From Actinokineospora baliensis (GTDB lineage Bacteria > Actinomycetota > Actinomycetes > Mycobacteriales > Pseudonocardiaceae), in NCBI RefSeq assembly GCF_016907695.1, contig NZ_JAFBCK010000001.1:4266001-4330000 (forward strand): 64,000 nt of DNA, written 5' to 3'. The notes under the pieces are model-generated. The model was not told the origin of the DNA, ran no database searches, and worked only from the letters and a program-made list of their open reading frames with translations. This document shows positions 52,573 through 62,500 of this stretch, piece by piece; positions within the stretch are counted from its first letter, which is position 1; every line of letters begins with the position of its first letter. The position numbers and the translations under genes were made by a program.

Positions 52573-53920
52573 CCGGCAGCCCCGCCAACGCCGCGTACAT
52601 CCGGCTGAGGTCGAACTCCTCGTCCCGCAACGTGCCCGCGAAGTACTCCGCGTAGGCGGGCAGGTCGAAGTGGCCGTGCCCGGACAGTCCGAAGAGGATC
52701 GTCCGGCCGATGCCCTCCTCCTTGCACCACAACGCCTCCCGGATGGCAGCCTCGACCGCGTGGCACGACTCCGGCGCCGGGACGATCCCCTCTGTGCGCG
52801 CGAATCGCACACCCGCCGCGAAGCACGCTGACTGCGCGACCGCGACAGGGTCGATCAACCCCTGCGCGACCGCCTCGCTCACCAGAGGTGCCATACCGTG
52901 GTAGCGCAGCCCACCCGCGTGTAGAGGCGGTGGGATGAACCCGTGCCCCAGAGTGTGCATCCGCAGTAGAGGCGTGAACCCGGCCGTGTCGCCGAAGTCG
53001 TAGGCCAGCGTTCCCTGGGTCATCGAAGGACAAGAGGCGGGCTCAGCTGCCACTACGCGAACAGGCCTGCCACCGCGCAGTTGCTCTCCTAGGAACGGGA
53101 ACGACAACCCGCCCAAGTTGCTGCCACCACCCGCGCACCCGATAACCACATCCGGGTAGTCGTCGGCCAAACCGAACTGGATGATGGCCTCTTGGCCGAT
53201 CACGGTCTGGTGTAGCAACACGTGGTTGAGCACGCTTCCGCAGGCGTAGTTCGTCGACGGGTCCTGAGCGGCGATCTCCATGGCTTCCGACGCGGCGATA
53301 CCCAGGCTTCCGGGGGAGTCCGGGTCCCGCGCCAGGATGGACCTACCGGTCTCGGTCTCCCTGCTCGGGCTCGATACGCAACGCGCGCCGTAGGTCTGCA
53401 TCAGCAGTTGGCGGTAAGGCTTCTGGTCGAAGCTCACCCGCACCATGTAGACGCTGACATCCAGGCCGAACAACGCGCCCGCCAAAGCCAGAGAAGATCC
53501 CCACTGCCCCGCCCCGGTCTCCGTGGCGAGTTTCGTGATCCCGGCCTGCTTGTTGAAGTACGCCTGCGCGACCGCCGTGTTCGGCTTGTGGCTGCCAGTA
53601 GGGCTGACTCCCTCGTACTTGTAGTAGATCCGCGCGGGTGTGTCCAAAGCGCGTTCCAGCCCGCGCGCCCGCACCAACGGCGAAGGGCGCCAACGCGCAT
53701 AGACCTGCCGCACCGGCTCCGGGATCTCTACCTCCCGGTCGAGGGTCAACTCCTGCCGGGCTATCTCCGCGGGCACTATAGGCAGCAGATCGTCGGGTGT
53801 AACCGCCCGACCCGTCGCCGGATGCCGGGGCGCGGCGAGGTCAGGCAGGTCGGCGGCGAGGTTGTACCAGGTGCGCGGGATGTCCCGCGCGCTGAGCGTG
53901 AACTGCACGGGCTCAACCAT
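52565..53920 (-). CDS. TrpB2-type tryptophan synthase beta-like protein
   Basis: A 451-residue PLP enzyme of the TrpB2 class. The Schiff-base lysine is in SPTGSHKPNTAVAQ, the phosphate-binding loop is GCAGGGSNLGG, and ETGAGQWGSSLALAG is typical. TrpB2 proteins act without a TrpA partner and condense indole (or an analogue) with serine; no TrpA gene is in this operon. ATG 53920 removes an Arg-rich upstream stretch. The start overlaps the TrpD-like gene by 8 nt. Of the Trp homologues here this is the best conserved. Confidence 0.9.
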   Translation of the reverse strand: MVEPVQFTLSARDIPRTWYNLAADLPDLAAPRHPATGRAVTPDDLLPIVPAEIARQELTLDREVEIPEPVRQVYARWRPSPLVRARGLERALDTPARIYYKYEGVSPTGSHKPNTAVAQAYFNKQAGITKLATETGAGQWGSSLALAGALFGLDVSVYMVRVSFDQKPYRQLLMQTYGARCVSSPSRETETGRSILARDPDSPGSLGIAASEAMEIAAQDPSTNYACGSVLNHVLLHQTVIGQEAIIQFGLADDYPDVVIGCAGGGSNLGGLSFPFLGEQLRGGRPVRVVAAEPASCPSMTQGTLAYDFGDTAGFTPLLRMHTLGHGFIPPPLHAGGLRYHGMAPLVSEAVAQGLIDPVAVAQSACFAAGVRFARTEGIVPAPESCHAVEAAIREALWCKEEGIGRTILFGLSGHGHFDLPAYAEYFAGTLRDEEFDLSRMYAALAGLPDV

Positions 53921-54902
53921 GGCGAACCAACCGGGCCAACAACGCCGTCGCCGCGCCATCCCGCACGACCTCGGCCGCGTCCGCCTTGGCCCGCGCCCAG
54001 TCGGTGCTGGACCCGGACAGGACAGCCAACGCCGCCGCGTTCAAGCACACGGTCTGAACCGCCGCTATAGGCGCGCTACCGGACAGCAGCGCACGCAGGT
54101 CCGCCACCGGGTCTGCCCCGGGCGCGAGGTCGAGCAGGGAGCCCGGCTCGGACGGCTCCAGCCGCCAACTGCGCCCGGTCACCCCCTCGTGGACGTGGTT
54201 GACGGCGAACGACACCAACTCGTCGACGCCGGTGTCGTTGTGGCACAGCCAGGTCTTCTGGTCCGAGCGCCGAGCCGCGAGCGCGCGCAACGCGGGCACG
54301 TCCTCGGCGCGGGCCACCCCGGTCAACTGCGCCGCCACCGACACCTGGGCCAAGAACGGCCCCACGGTGTTGACGAACCGCCCCACTGTCCGCAGGTCCA
54401 ACGGCACGATCTCGGCGGCCAGCAGCGAGATCTCCACCGGGTAAACGAAGACCCCGGCGAACCCCACACCGAACCGGTCCACCATGTCCGCCAACTCGCT
54501 GTGCGAACCCGCCAGGGGTACCCCGGCCGCTGCCAGGACGTCGAAAGACCCGGCCCGGCGCGAGTAGCCGCGCGACCCGGTCTTGACCACGCGCACCCCC
54601 ATCGCCGCGGCCACCACCGCCGCCGCGGTGGAGACGTTCACCGTGAGCGGCCCACCGCCGGTCCCGACGACGTTCACCGCCCCCGGATACGCCACCGGTT
54701 CCGCACCACCGCGCTCCTGCGCCGCGTCGAACAACGCGGCCAGCGAACCCGGATCGGGCATGACCGTGGACAACGACGCCAACACCGCCGCCGCCTCACC
54801 CCTGGCCAGCCGCCCCCGCGACAACCGGTCCAGGAAACACCCCCACGCCGCTCTCCCCACCGGGCCTGCCCGTCTGGTCAGCCCGGCCAGCAACGCCGAC
54901 AC
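53913..54902 (-). CDS. Diverged anthranilate phosphoribosyltransferase (TrpD-like)
   Basis: A 329-residue TrpD-fold protein. The PRPP loop reads VVGTGGGPLTVNVST where TrpD has GTGGD; the KHGNR motif is KTGSRGYSRRAGS, losing His and Asn; LRTVGRFVNTVGPF lacks the NP of NLLGPLTNP. The framework is clear but several substrate-contacting residues are changed, so it may use an anthranilate analogue or another acceptor. GTG start 1 nt after the carrier protein stop. Confidence 0.8.
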   Translation of the reverse strand: MSALLAGLTRRAGPVGRAAWGCFLDRLSRGRLARGEAAAVLASLSTVMPDPGSLAALFDAAQERGGAEPVAYPGAVNVVGTGGGPLTVNVSTAAAVVAAAMGVRVVKTGSRGYSRRAGSFDVLAAAGVPLAGSHSELADMVDRFGVGFAGVFVYPVEISLLAAEIVPLDLRTVGRFVNTVGPFLAQVSVAAQLTGVARAEDVPALRALAARRSDQKTWLCHNDTGVDELVSFAVNHVHEGVTGRSWRLEPSEPGSLLDLAPGADPVADLRALLSGSAPIAAVQTVCLNAAALAVLSGSSTDWARAKADAAEVVRDGAATALLARLVRHG

Positions 54903-54903
54903 C

Positions 54904-55152
54904 TCAGCCCGCCCGCACCGGCGACACGGCGAGCCCGGCCACCGCGCGCACCGACCGCAGGTCCGCCGGGTCCACCTCGTCCACGCGCACGTCGAAGGTG
55001 TCCTGCAACCAGGCCAGCACGCGCAGCGCGCCCAGGCTGTCGATCACCCCGGCCGCCACCAGGTCCAGATCCGGGTCCACCTCCTCGGCGGGCACGTCCG
55101 GCAGGAACTCCTCGACCACGAACCGGGTCACGGCGCCCAGCACTTCGCTCAC
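54904..55152 (-). CDS. Acyl carrier protein 5, leader of the Trp-like operon
   Basis: An 82-residue carrier protein with the attachment serine in GVIDSLGALRVLAWL. GTG 55152 has GAGAAGAGG upstream. It is the first gene of a tight six-gene operon with TrpD-, TrpB-, TrpF- and TrpC-like genes and a UbiD-like gene. A carrier protein beside tryptophan-type enzymes is unusual and suggests an aminoacyl or aryl thioester intermediate. No ligase for it lies in this operon. Confidence 0.85.
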   Translation of the reverse strand: MSEVLGAVTRFVVEEFLPDVPAEEVDPDLDLVAAGVIDSLGALRVLAWLQDTFDVRVDEVDPADLRSVRAVAGLAVSPVRAG

Positions 55153-55205
55153 GGCAAACCTCTTCTCCCCCTCACCGCGCGGACCCCGGGCACGGTCTCC
55201 ACAGT

Positions 55206-55240
55206 GGACATCCCGGCGGCATCCCTGCACCGGGATGTCC
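55206..55240. promoter_or_regulatory. Inverted repeat in divergent region, candidate TetR operator
   Basis: Arms GGACATCCCGG (55206-55216) and CCGGGATGTCC (55230-55240) are perfect 11-bp inverted copies separated by 13 nt, about 55 nt upstream of the carrier protein gene. The 381-nt region 55153-55533 separates the Trp-like operon from the divergent TetR gene and holds no other gene I can support. Confidence 0.45.
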
Positions 55241-55533
55241 AAGTTATGTCCGGTAGGGGGGTCGGGCATGGGTGCCCGCCACCCACATTCCGCCAGCCGG
55301 AACCCGCGTTGGCGCACGTCACGGCCCCGAGCCGCGCTCAGGGCCCCGGCACGCTGGGGCGACGAGCGGAAAGGGCGTGGTTTCCACCCACCGCTATGCT
55401 GGGGCGTTGCCGCCAAGGCTCCTAAGAGGACAAAACGGATTCCGGCCGCACCCCTATCGGGGTGCCACCCCGTCGCGGGCCCGCTAGGATTCGGGGGACA
55501 ACCCCGCCCACCACCGCTCGACGGAGGACTCCA

Positions 55534-56127
55534 GTGGCGTCCAAGCCAGCCCCGCAACCAGCCCCCGTCGAGGATCCCGCGCCCGAAGAGCGGGGTGTGC
55601 GCGCGCACGCCAGGCGCAACCACGAGAAGCTGCGCGTCGCCGCCAACATCGTCGTCGCCGAACAGGGCGCCGACGCCTCGCTCGAGGAGATCTCCCGCCG
55701 CGCGGGCCTGGGCTCGGCCACCCTCTACCGCCACTACCCCACCCGCCTGATCCTCCTCGACGTCGTCTTCCACGACCGCGTCGAAGCCCTCAACGCCGCG
55801 GCCGCCCCCCTGCTGACCTCGGCCGACCCCGGAACCGCCCTGGTCGACTGGGTGCTGCTGCTGGCCGACCACTTCACCGCGAACCTCGGCCTGGCCAAGT
55901 TCCTCGTCCTCGCCGAGGGCGCCAAGGACCTCACCAGCGCCCACGACCAGGTCCGCGACACCGGCAAGAAACTGCTGACCCGAGCCCAGAAAGCCAAGGC
56001 CGCCGCCCCCGACACCACCATCGGCGACCTGCTTGACCTCCTGAACTCCATCGTCCTGACCAACGAACGCGACCCCCTCCGCGTCCGGCGGCTGCTGGAC
56101 CTGGCGGTCAGCGGCATCCGCCGCTGA
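55534..56127 (+). CDS. TetR-family transcriptional regulator
   Basis: A 197-residue regulator. An N-terminal Pro-rich tail is followed by a TetR helix-turn-helix (RVAANIVVAEQGADASLEEISRRAGLGSATLYRHYP) and a helical ligand domain. The GTG at 55534 has GGAGGA 5 nt upstream. It is divergent from the Trp-like operon and probably represses it or itself. Its 3' end is partly duplicated downstream. Confidence 0.9.
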   Translation: MASKPAPQPAPVEDPAPEERGVRAHARRNHEKLRVAANIVVAEQGADASLEEISRRAGLGSATLYRHYPTRLILLDVVFHDRVEALNAAAAPLLTSADPGTALVDWVLLLADHFTANLGLAKFLVLAEGAKDLTSAHDQVRDTGKKLLTRAQKAKAAAPDTTIGDLLDLLNSIVLTNERDPLRVRRLLDLAVSGIRR

Positions 56128-56427
56128 GGTGCCGGCTGGTTGGTGCGGGTTGGCGGGGAGTTGCTCGTCTATGCGCAGGAGACCGGGGCGGCTGCGTAGG
56201 GGATCGCCGTTGGCGACTTGGTCGGCATGGTGAAACTTTCGTTGTTCTGCCCAACGAACGTGGTCTCATCCGCGTCCGGCGGCTGCTGGACCTGGCGGTC
56301 GGCGGCATCCCGCTGAGGTGGCCGCGCGCTGAAGGCGCGGCTTGACCCAGGTTGGCGAGATCTGCCACTGAGGTGGCCATGCGCCGAAGGCGCGGTTGGC
56401 GGCCGCAGGTTGGCGGGGAGTTGCTCG
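56060..56427. repeat. Degenerate duplication of the tetR 3' end and flanking sequence
   Basis: Positions 56060-56130 (last ~20 codons of tetR plus stop) recur with a few changes at 56251-56320. A 20-bp sequence at 56148-56167 recurs exactly at 56408-56427, and GAAGGCGCGG units recur near 56330 and 56385. The 318-nt gap 56128-56445 therefore consists largely of tandem-duplication debris and holds no intact gene. Confidence 0.8.
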
Positions 56428-56445
56428 GCCGTGCGCGCGATGGCG

Positions 56446-57921
56446 TCAGATCAGCGGGGTCGTGTCGGTGACCGGGCCGTGGCGTTGGAGGTCGGCCCAG
56501 GCTCGGGCCAGGCGGCGGACCAGTTCGGTGATGACCTCGTGGGGGAAGGTGAACGGCACCCGCACGTGGTTGTCGTGCGCGCCGGTGGGGTCGGTGGCCG
56601 ATCCCGGGACGGCCTCGACGCCGTGGCGGAGGGCCACTTGGGCGAAGATCTGCGCGCTGGTGTCGGGCAGCGCCACCCACAGCGCCGAGCCGCCGTCCGG
56701 GGTTTGCCACCGCCAGCTCGGCAGGTTCTCCGCCAGCAGGGTCTGCATGTGCTCCAGCCGCGACCGCATCGTCGCGGCCCGGATCGCGGTGATCTCGTCC
56801 AACCTCGGCAGCAGCCGGGCGGTCAGCGCCTGGTCCAGCACCGGGCTGCCCAGGTCCGCGCGGACCTTGTACCTCGCGAGCCGCTCCACGATGGCGGCTG
56901 GGCCGCGTACCCAGCCGATGCGCAAGCCGCCCCACACCGACTTCGCGACCGAGCCGACACTCAGGATCTCCGCATTGCCCCTGGCGAACGCGCCTATAGG
57001 GGGCGGGGTGGCACCGGTGCGGCTGTGGAAACCGCTATAGGCGTTGTCCTCCAACACCGGCACGTTGTACCGGGCAGCCAGTTCGGCGACCCGTCTTCGC
57101 CGCGTCGTCGACATCATCCGGCCGGTGGGGTTGTGGAACGTGGGCATGAGGTAGGCCAGCACCGGGCGTTCCTCGGCGAACACGGCCGCCAACCGGTCCG
57201 GGCGGATGCCTTCGTCGTCGAGCGGCACGCCGACCAGCCGCGCACCAGCCGCGCGGAACACGTCCAGACAACCCGGCCAGCTCGGCGTCTCCACGACGAC
57301 GGTGCTCCCCGGCCGCAGGTACATCTGTGCGACCAGACCGATGACCTGCTGCGCCCCCGTCGTGACGAGCACCTGGTCGGCGTCGGTCGGCAACCCCACG
57401 TCGGTGTAGTGCGCGGCAACGGCTTCGCGCAACGGGGGATAGCCCCTCGGGTGGTAGCCGACATCGGCCATCAACTCGGCGAGCTCGCCGTCGGCCAGGT
57501 CGCGGTAGACCTCGGCGAGCTCGGGCGCCGCGGGTTCGATGGCCATCGCCAGCGAGATGATCGGCCCCGGTCCGTCGACGAGCCGCTGGAAGATGGAGGT
57601 GGCCCGCCCACCCGGGATGCGGCCGTGGGAGCCGTTGACCCTCGGGCGCGCGCTCACCCGGGTACCGCTGCCGCGCACGCTGTCGACGAGGCCCTTGCCG
57701 CGCAGCTCGTCGTAAGCGGCGACAACGGTCGCACGGCTGACCGTCAGCAGCTTGGCCAAGTCGCGCTCGGAGGGCAGCCGTTCGCCCGCGGGCAGGTCGC
57801 CGACTTCGATGGTCTTGGCCACAGCGCCCGCGAGTTTGCGGTAGAGCGGACCGCCCGTGGTGGTCCAATCGCCGAGCAACTCCACCAGGCTGTTCGCGTC
57901 GGAGAGGCGGTCCATGATCAT
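56446..57921 (-). CDS. MocR/PdxR-like GntR-aminotransferase regulator
   Basis: A 491-residue regulator with a GntR winged helix at the N-terminus (LPSERDLAKLLTVSRATVVAAYDELRGKG) fused to a fold-type I aminotransferase domain. The PLP lysine is in SVGSVAKSVWGGLRIGW; VLVTTGAQQVIG and MPTFHNPTGRMM are also typical. MocR proteins sense PLP or amino compounds and regulate B6, GABA or taurine genes; here no obvious target gene is adjacent. ATG 57921 or 57915 are both possible. Confidence 0.9.
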   Translation of the reverse strand: MIMDRLSDANSLVELLGDWTTTGGPLYRKLAGAVAKTIEVGDLPAGERLPSERDLAKLLTVSRATVVAAYDELRGKGLVDSVRGSGTRVSARPRVNGSHGRIPGGRATSIFQRLVDGPGPIISLAMAIEPAAPELAEVYRDLADGELAELMADVGYHPRGYPPLREAVAAHYTDVGLPTDADQVLVTTGAQQVIGLVAQMYLRPGSTVVVETPSWPGCLDVFRAAGARLVGVPLDDEGIRPDRLAAVFAEERPVLAYLMPTFHNPTGRMMSTTRRRRVAELAARYNVPVLEDNAYSGFHSRTGATPPPIGAFARGNAEILSVGSVAKSVWGGLRIGWVRGPAAIVERLARYKVRADLGSPVLDQALTARLLPRLDEITAIRAATMRSRLEHMQTLLAENLPSWRWQTPDGGSALWVALPDTSAQIFAQVALRHGVEAVPGSATDPTGAHDNHVRVPFTFPHEVITELVRRLARAWADLQRHGPVTDTTPLI

Positions 57922-57952
57922 CAAGGTACCGGGCCGGGCCAGCGGGAAACCG

Positions 57953-58018
57953 GTCCACTTCGGCCGTGATTGGACTGGACTCGGCCCGCCCGCGCGGGTA
58001 GGCGCCCCCGAAGTGGAC
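57953..58018. promoter_or_regulatory. Candidate MocR operator region
   Basis: An 11-bp perfect inverted repeat (57953-57963 and 58008-58018) encloses a direct repeat TGGACTGGAC (57971-57980), 32-97 nt upstream of the MocR start. MocR proteins commonly bind direct repeats in their own promoters. I see nothing else in the 330-nt gap 57922-58251. Confidence 0.4.
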
Positions 58019-58251
58019 GCTTGACCGCGACGGCTCGCACCGCGCTCCAACCGTTTCGCGCCACCCGGGAACCGGTGCGCGGACTCCGCCCGGGCGGCCT
58101 TGCCGGTTCGCGTCGCGCAGGCCCCCTGGTCTGCGGGAACCGCCCGCGCAAGCCCGGTGACCCGCCTTGGCCGGGTCGACCGCGGCGCACCCGGATGGAC
58201 TAGCGGACCCCCGTCTGGCGGCCGGAACACCGGGCTGACAAGATCGACGCC

Positions 58252-59409
58252 GTGCCGAACCCGACCACGAGTCCCGCACCCAGCCACACGTCCGTCCAGC
58301 ACGCCACGACCGTCCGGTTCACCCGCGTCCCCGACCAGCCGGTGATCCCCGCTCAGTCCGAGCCCGCGAAGGCACCGCGCGCCGAAGAGCCCCCGGTCGA
58401 CCTGTTCGCCCCCTTCCGCCCGGTCGAGGCCACCCCCGAGGCCGTCTCTCCTTGGGCGCCGCAGCCCACCCCGCGGCCCACTGCGCCCCAGCCGCCCGCA
58501 TGGGAGTCCGCAGCCGCGCCACATGCCGGTGTCCAGCCAGCCGCCGCAGCCCCACAGCCTCTTAGCGCCGAATCTGCGGCGTCGTCGGTGGCGCCGCCCG
58601 TGGTTCCGGCTTCGACTGCCACCGCGGCTGCTTCGCCGTTCTCGGCCGCCTCCGCTGCGCCCACTCGGCCATGTGCTCCGCCGCCTGCTGCGTCGTCGGT
58701 GGCCCCCGCGGGCGTTGTGCCGGTGGCACCGTCCGTGGTTTCGGCTACGCCTGTTCCTGCCGCTGTGCCAACTGCTTCGCCCGCGCCAGCAGTGCCTGTT
58801 CGGCCCGTTGCCCCGGCGCCTGCCGCTTCGTCGGCGGTGGCGCCCGCTGCCGCGGGTATTCGGCCGGTGTCGCCGTCCGTGGTGTCGGGTGCACCTGTTC
58901 CTGTTGCCGCTCCAGTTGCCTTGTCGGCCGCGCCCGCTGCGCCTGCTGTCGCAGGTGTCGGGCCGGTGGCACCGGCTGTGACCACCACGGCGGCTGCATC
59001 GTCGTTCTCGGCCACTTCCGCTGTGCCTGCCCGGTCGGTTCCGGCGCCCGCCGTGTCGTCGGTGTTGGACCCCGTAGCCGCGGGTGTTGCGCCAGTGGGC
59101 CCGGCTCCCGTGCGGCCGTTGTCGGCATCTCCTGCTGTAGATGTTCAGCCTGCTGTGCCTCCTGCCGGGCAGGCCGTCCCGCTCATGGTCGACGCCGCTC
59201 CCAGGAGTGCGCCGTCGCCCACTCCTGTCTCGCCGACCAACGGCCTTGAGTCGCTGTCCGCGCGGATGTCGCCGGTTGTCCCCTCGACCGCTGAGGCCGC
59301 CAATCCGCAACCGCAGGTGCCCGCCGCCAAGAAGGCCGTGCAGAAGCCGCTGGTGCGGCGGGTCGTGCGCCGGATCATCGGGCCGAGCCTGCTGCAGCGC
59401 CGCGACTGA
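58252..59409 (+). CDS. Ala/Pro/Val-rich repetitive protein
   Basis: A 385-residue low-complexity protein from a GTG. After ~80 residues it is almost entirely Ala, Pro, Val and Ser with degenerate repeats (for example SVVSATPVPAAVP and SVVSGAPVPVAAP; AASPFSAASAAPTRP and AASSFSATSAVPARS). The C-terminus is basic and amphipathic (QKPLVRRVVRRIIGPSLLQRRD). No signal peptide or clear membrane helix. Frame choice is supported by conserved third-position GC bias and absence of stops, but the reverse frame is also open. Function unknown, perhaps an extended linker or envelope-associated protein. Confidence 0.55.
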   Translation: MPNPTTSPAPSHTSVQHATTVRFTRVPDQPVIPAQSEPAKAPRAEEPPVDLFAPFRPVEATPEAVSPWAPQPTPRPTAPQPPAWESAAAPHAGVQPAAAAPQPLSAESAASSVAPPVVPASTATAAASPFSAASAAPTRPCAPPPAASSVAPAGVVPVAPSVVSATPVPAAVPTASPAPAVPVRPVAPAPAASSAVAPAAAGIRPVSPSVVSGAPVPVAAPVALSAAPAAPAVAGVGPVAPAVTTTAAASSFSATSAVPARSVPAPAVSSVLDPVAAGVAPVGPAPVRPLSASPAVDVQPAVPPAGQAVPLMVDAAPRSAPSPTPVSPTNGLESLSARMSPVVPSTAEAANPQPQVPAAKKAVQKPLVRRVVRRIIGPSLLQRRD

Positions 59410-59588
59410 GATCCCGCGTGAGACCCTCACCGGTGCGGAGAACGCCTGGTTGGTGGGCCATTCACCGCCACGGACGGTGGATGCACGCTGGCTGAACGTT
59501 GCCCGAACAGGCCTATCGCGGGGTCGTCGGGCGATCTAGTTTCAGCCGGCAGTGTTGGGAACGGTTGTGTGGATGAAGGGGAGTTGAC

Positions 59589-62500
59589 GTGCGCTCACGT
59601 CCGCGACGTCTCCTCGGTGGGTTGGTGGTGACCACCCTTGCGGCGTCCGTCGTCGCAGTGGTCACCGGCCAGTCCGCCGCGGCTGTCGGGTTCGCGCCAG
59701 GAAACATCGTGGTGGCGAGGGTGGGGACCGGTGACGCCGCGCTGAGCAGCGCGGCCACGGCGGTCTTCCTCGACGAGTACACACCGGCGGGCACGCTGGT
59801 GCAGTCGGTGCCGCTGCCGACCACGGCAGGCGCGGGCAAGCGCCTGACGCTGAGCGGGTCGGCGACCTCGGAGGGGGCCCTCGCCCGGTCCGCCGACGGC
59901 CGCTACCTGACCCTGGCCGGTTACGACGCCGACCCGGGTACGGCCAGCGTCGCGGGCACCACCTCGGCCGCGGTCAACCGGGTCGTCGGCAGGATCGACG
60001 GCTCCGGCGCGGTCGACACCACCACGACCGTCACCGACACCTTCAGCGCCAACAACGTGCGCGGCGCGACCACCGACGACGGCAGCCGGTTCTGGGTTGT
60101 CGGCGCCAACGGCGGTGTCCGCCTCGCGGCCCTCGGGTCGACCGGCGCGTCCACCCAGATCAACTCCGCCAACCCGACGAACCTGCGCGCCGCCGTCATC
60201 GCGGGCGGGCAGCTCTACGTCAGCACCGGCAGCGGCACCACCGGCGTCTACAGCGTCGGTACGGGTCTCCCCACCACCGGCGGACAGACTCCCGCGCTGA
60301 CCGTTCCCGTCGCGAGCCCCTACGCCTTGGCGGCGTTGGACCGCGACCCGGCCGTGCCCGGTGTCGACACCCTCTATGTCGCTGATGACTCCGCCACCGG
60401 CGGCATCCTCAAGTTCTCCACCGACGGCACCGCCTGGACCGCGCGCGGCTCGTTCCGCCCGTCCAACAGCGCCGTGCGGGGTCTTACCGGCGAGGTCACC
60501 GGCTCCGGCGTGACCCTCTTCGCCACGACCACCAACAACGTGCTGGTCAAGGTCGACGACACCGCCGCCTCCGCGGCCCCGATCGCCGCGACCTCGACCG
60601 TGCTGCGCACTGCGGCCACCAACACCGTGCTGCGCGGTGTCGCGCTCGCCCCTGCGGCGTCCACTACGGCGCCCGCGATCACCGCGGAGCCCCAGGACAC
60701 CGCGGTCGCCTCTGGCACCACCGCGACTCTTAGCGTTACCGCCTCCGGCACCGGCCCCCTGACCTACCAGTGGTACAGCGGCGCTGCGGGCAACACGGCC
60801 AACCCGGTCTCCGGCGCCACTGCGGCGTCGTTCACCACCCCGGCGCTGACCGACACCGCCACCTACTGGGTGCGCGTGTCCGGCCCCGGCGGCCAGGCCG
60901 ACAGCCGCACCGCCACGGTCAGCATCTCCGGCGCCACCAACACCGCGCCGACGATCACCGCCACGCAGGAGCTGGCGCTGACCGTCGCCGACCCGGACAA
61001 CCCGCCCGCGGTCCGCACCGTGACCGTTGGCGACGCCGAAACCCCGGCCAGCGGCCTCACCGTCACCGTGACCAGCAGCGACCCGGCGATCGTGACCGGT
61101 GGCGCCACCGGCACCGGCGACGTCCGCACCCTCACCTTCACCCCCGCCGCGGTCGGCCGCGCGACGCTGACCGTCGCCGTCTCCGATGGCGCGCTCACCG
61201 CCTCGACCACGCTGCCCGTCGCGGTCTCCGCCGCTTTGCCCGCGGGCCAGCGCAACTACTACGGCGCCAGCGACGCCAGCACAGCGATCGACCTCGGCGG
61301 CGGCGCGATGGTCGTCTCCGACGACGAGACCAACGTGCTGCGCGTCTACGACCGCGACCACTCGCGCTACCCCGCGCAGTCGTTCGACGTCCGCGCCGCC
61401 GGTCTCGCACTACGCGACACCGACGTCACCCGCGAGATCGACATCGAGGCCGCTGCCCGCACCGGCGACACCATCTTCTGGATCGGCTCGCACGGCCAGA
61501 ACTCTTCGGCCAAGACCCGCCTCAACCGCCAGGAGTTGTTCACCACCACGGTGACCGGCACCGGCGTGGGCGCGTCCTTCGCCCTTGGCGGCAGCTACCA
61601 GACACTGCGCGACGACCTCATCGCGTGGGACCACGCCAACGGTGACGCGCTCGGCATCGCCGCCGCCGCGACCCGCGCCCCCGAGGGCGACGGCGCCGGT
61701 GGCGCCACCGGCGTCAACATCGAGGGCGCCGAGTTCGCCCCGGACGGCACCACCCTGCTTCTGGCCTTCCGCGGCCCGCTCACCAGCGACGGCAAGGCCA
61801 TCGTCGTCCCGGTGACCAACGCCGCCGCGCTTGTTACCGCCAACCCGACCACCGGCGTCACCGCCGCGTTCGGCACCGCCCTGCGGTGGGACCTCGGCGG
61901 TCGCGGCGTGCGGGAGATCCGGCGCAACGCCGCCAACCAATACCTGATCATCGCGGGCCCGTCGAGCGCGGGCACCGGCGCGGCGGGGGAGTACAAGTTC
62001 TACAGCTGGGACGGCGACAGCACCCACCAGCCCGTGCCGCGCTCCGGCTCGCTCGACGCGTTCGCCCCGGTCGGCAAGCCCGAGGCCGTCGTGGACGTGC
62101 CGAACCCGCTGACTGACAGCTCCACCGTGCAGGTCCTCACCGACGACGGCGACACCGTCTTCTACGGCGACGGCACCATCGCCAAGGAACTCCCGCAGTG
62201 GCAGCGCAAGGCCGTCGGCGCCACCGTCGCGGTCGGTGCCGCCCCGCCGTGCACCTCGCCGGTGGGCACCGTCGGCGCCGTGCAGGGAACCGGTGACATC
62301 ACGCCCAAGAACGGTCAGACCGTGACCGTCCGCGGCACCGTCGTCGGCGACTACGAAGGCGCCCAGCCCGCGCTGCGCGGCTTCTACCTGCAGGACGGCG
62401 GCGACGGCGACCCCGCCACCTCCGACGGCGTCTTCGTCTTCGACAACGGCGCCAACCTCGTCGCCAACGGCGACGTCGTCCAGGTGACCGGCACCGCCTC

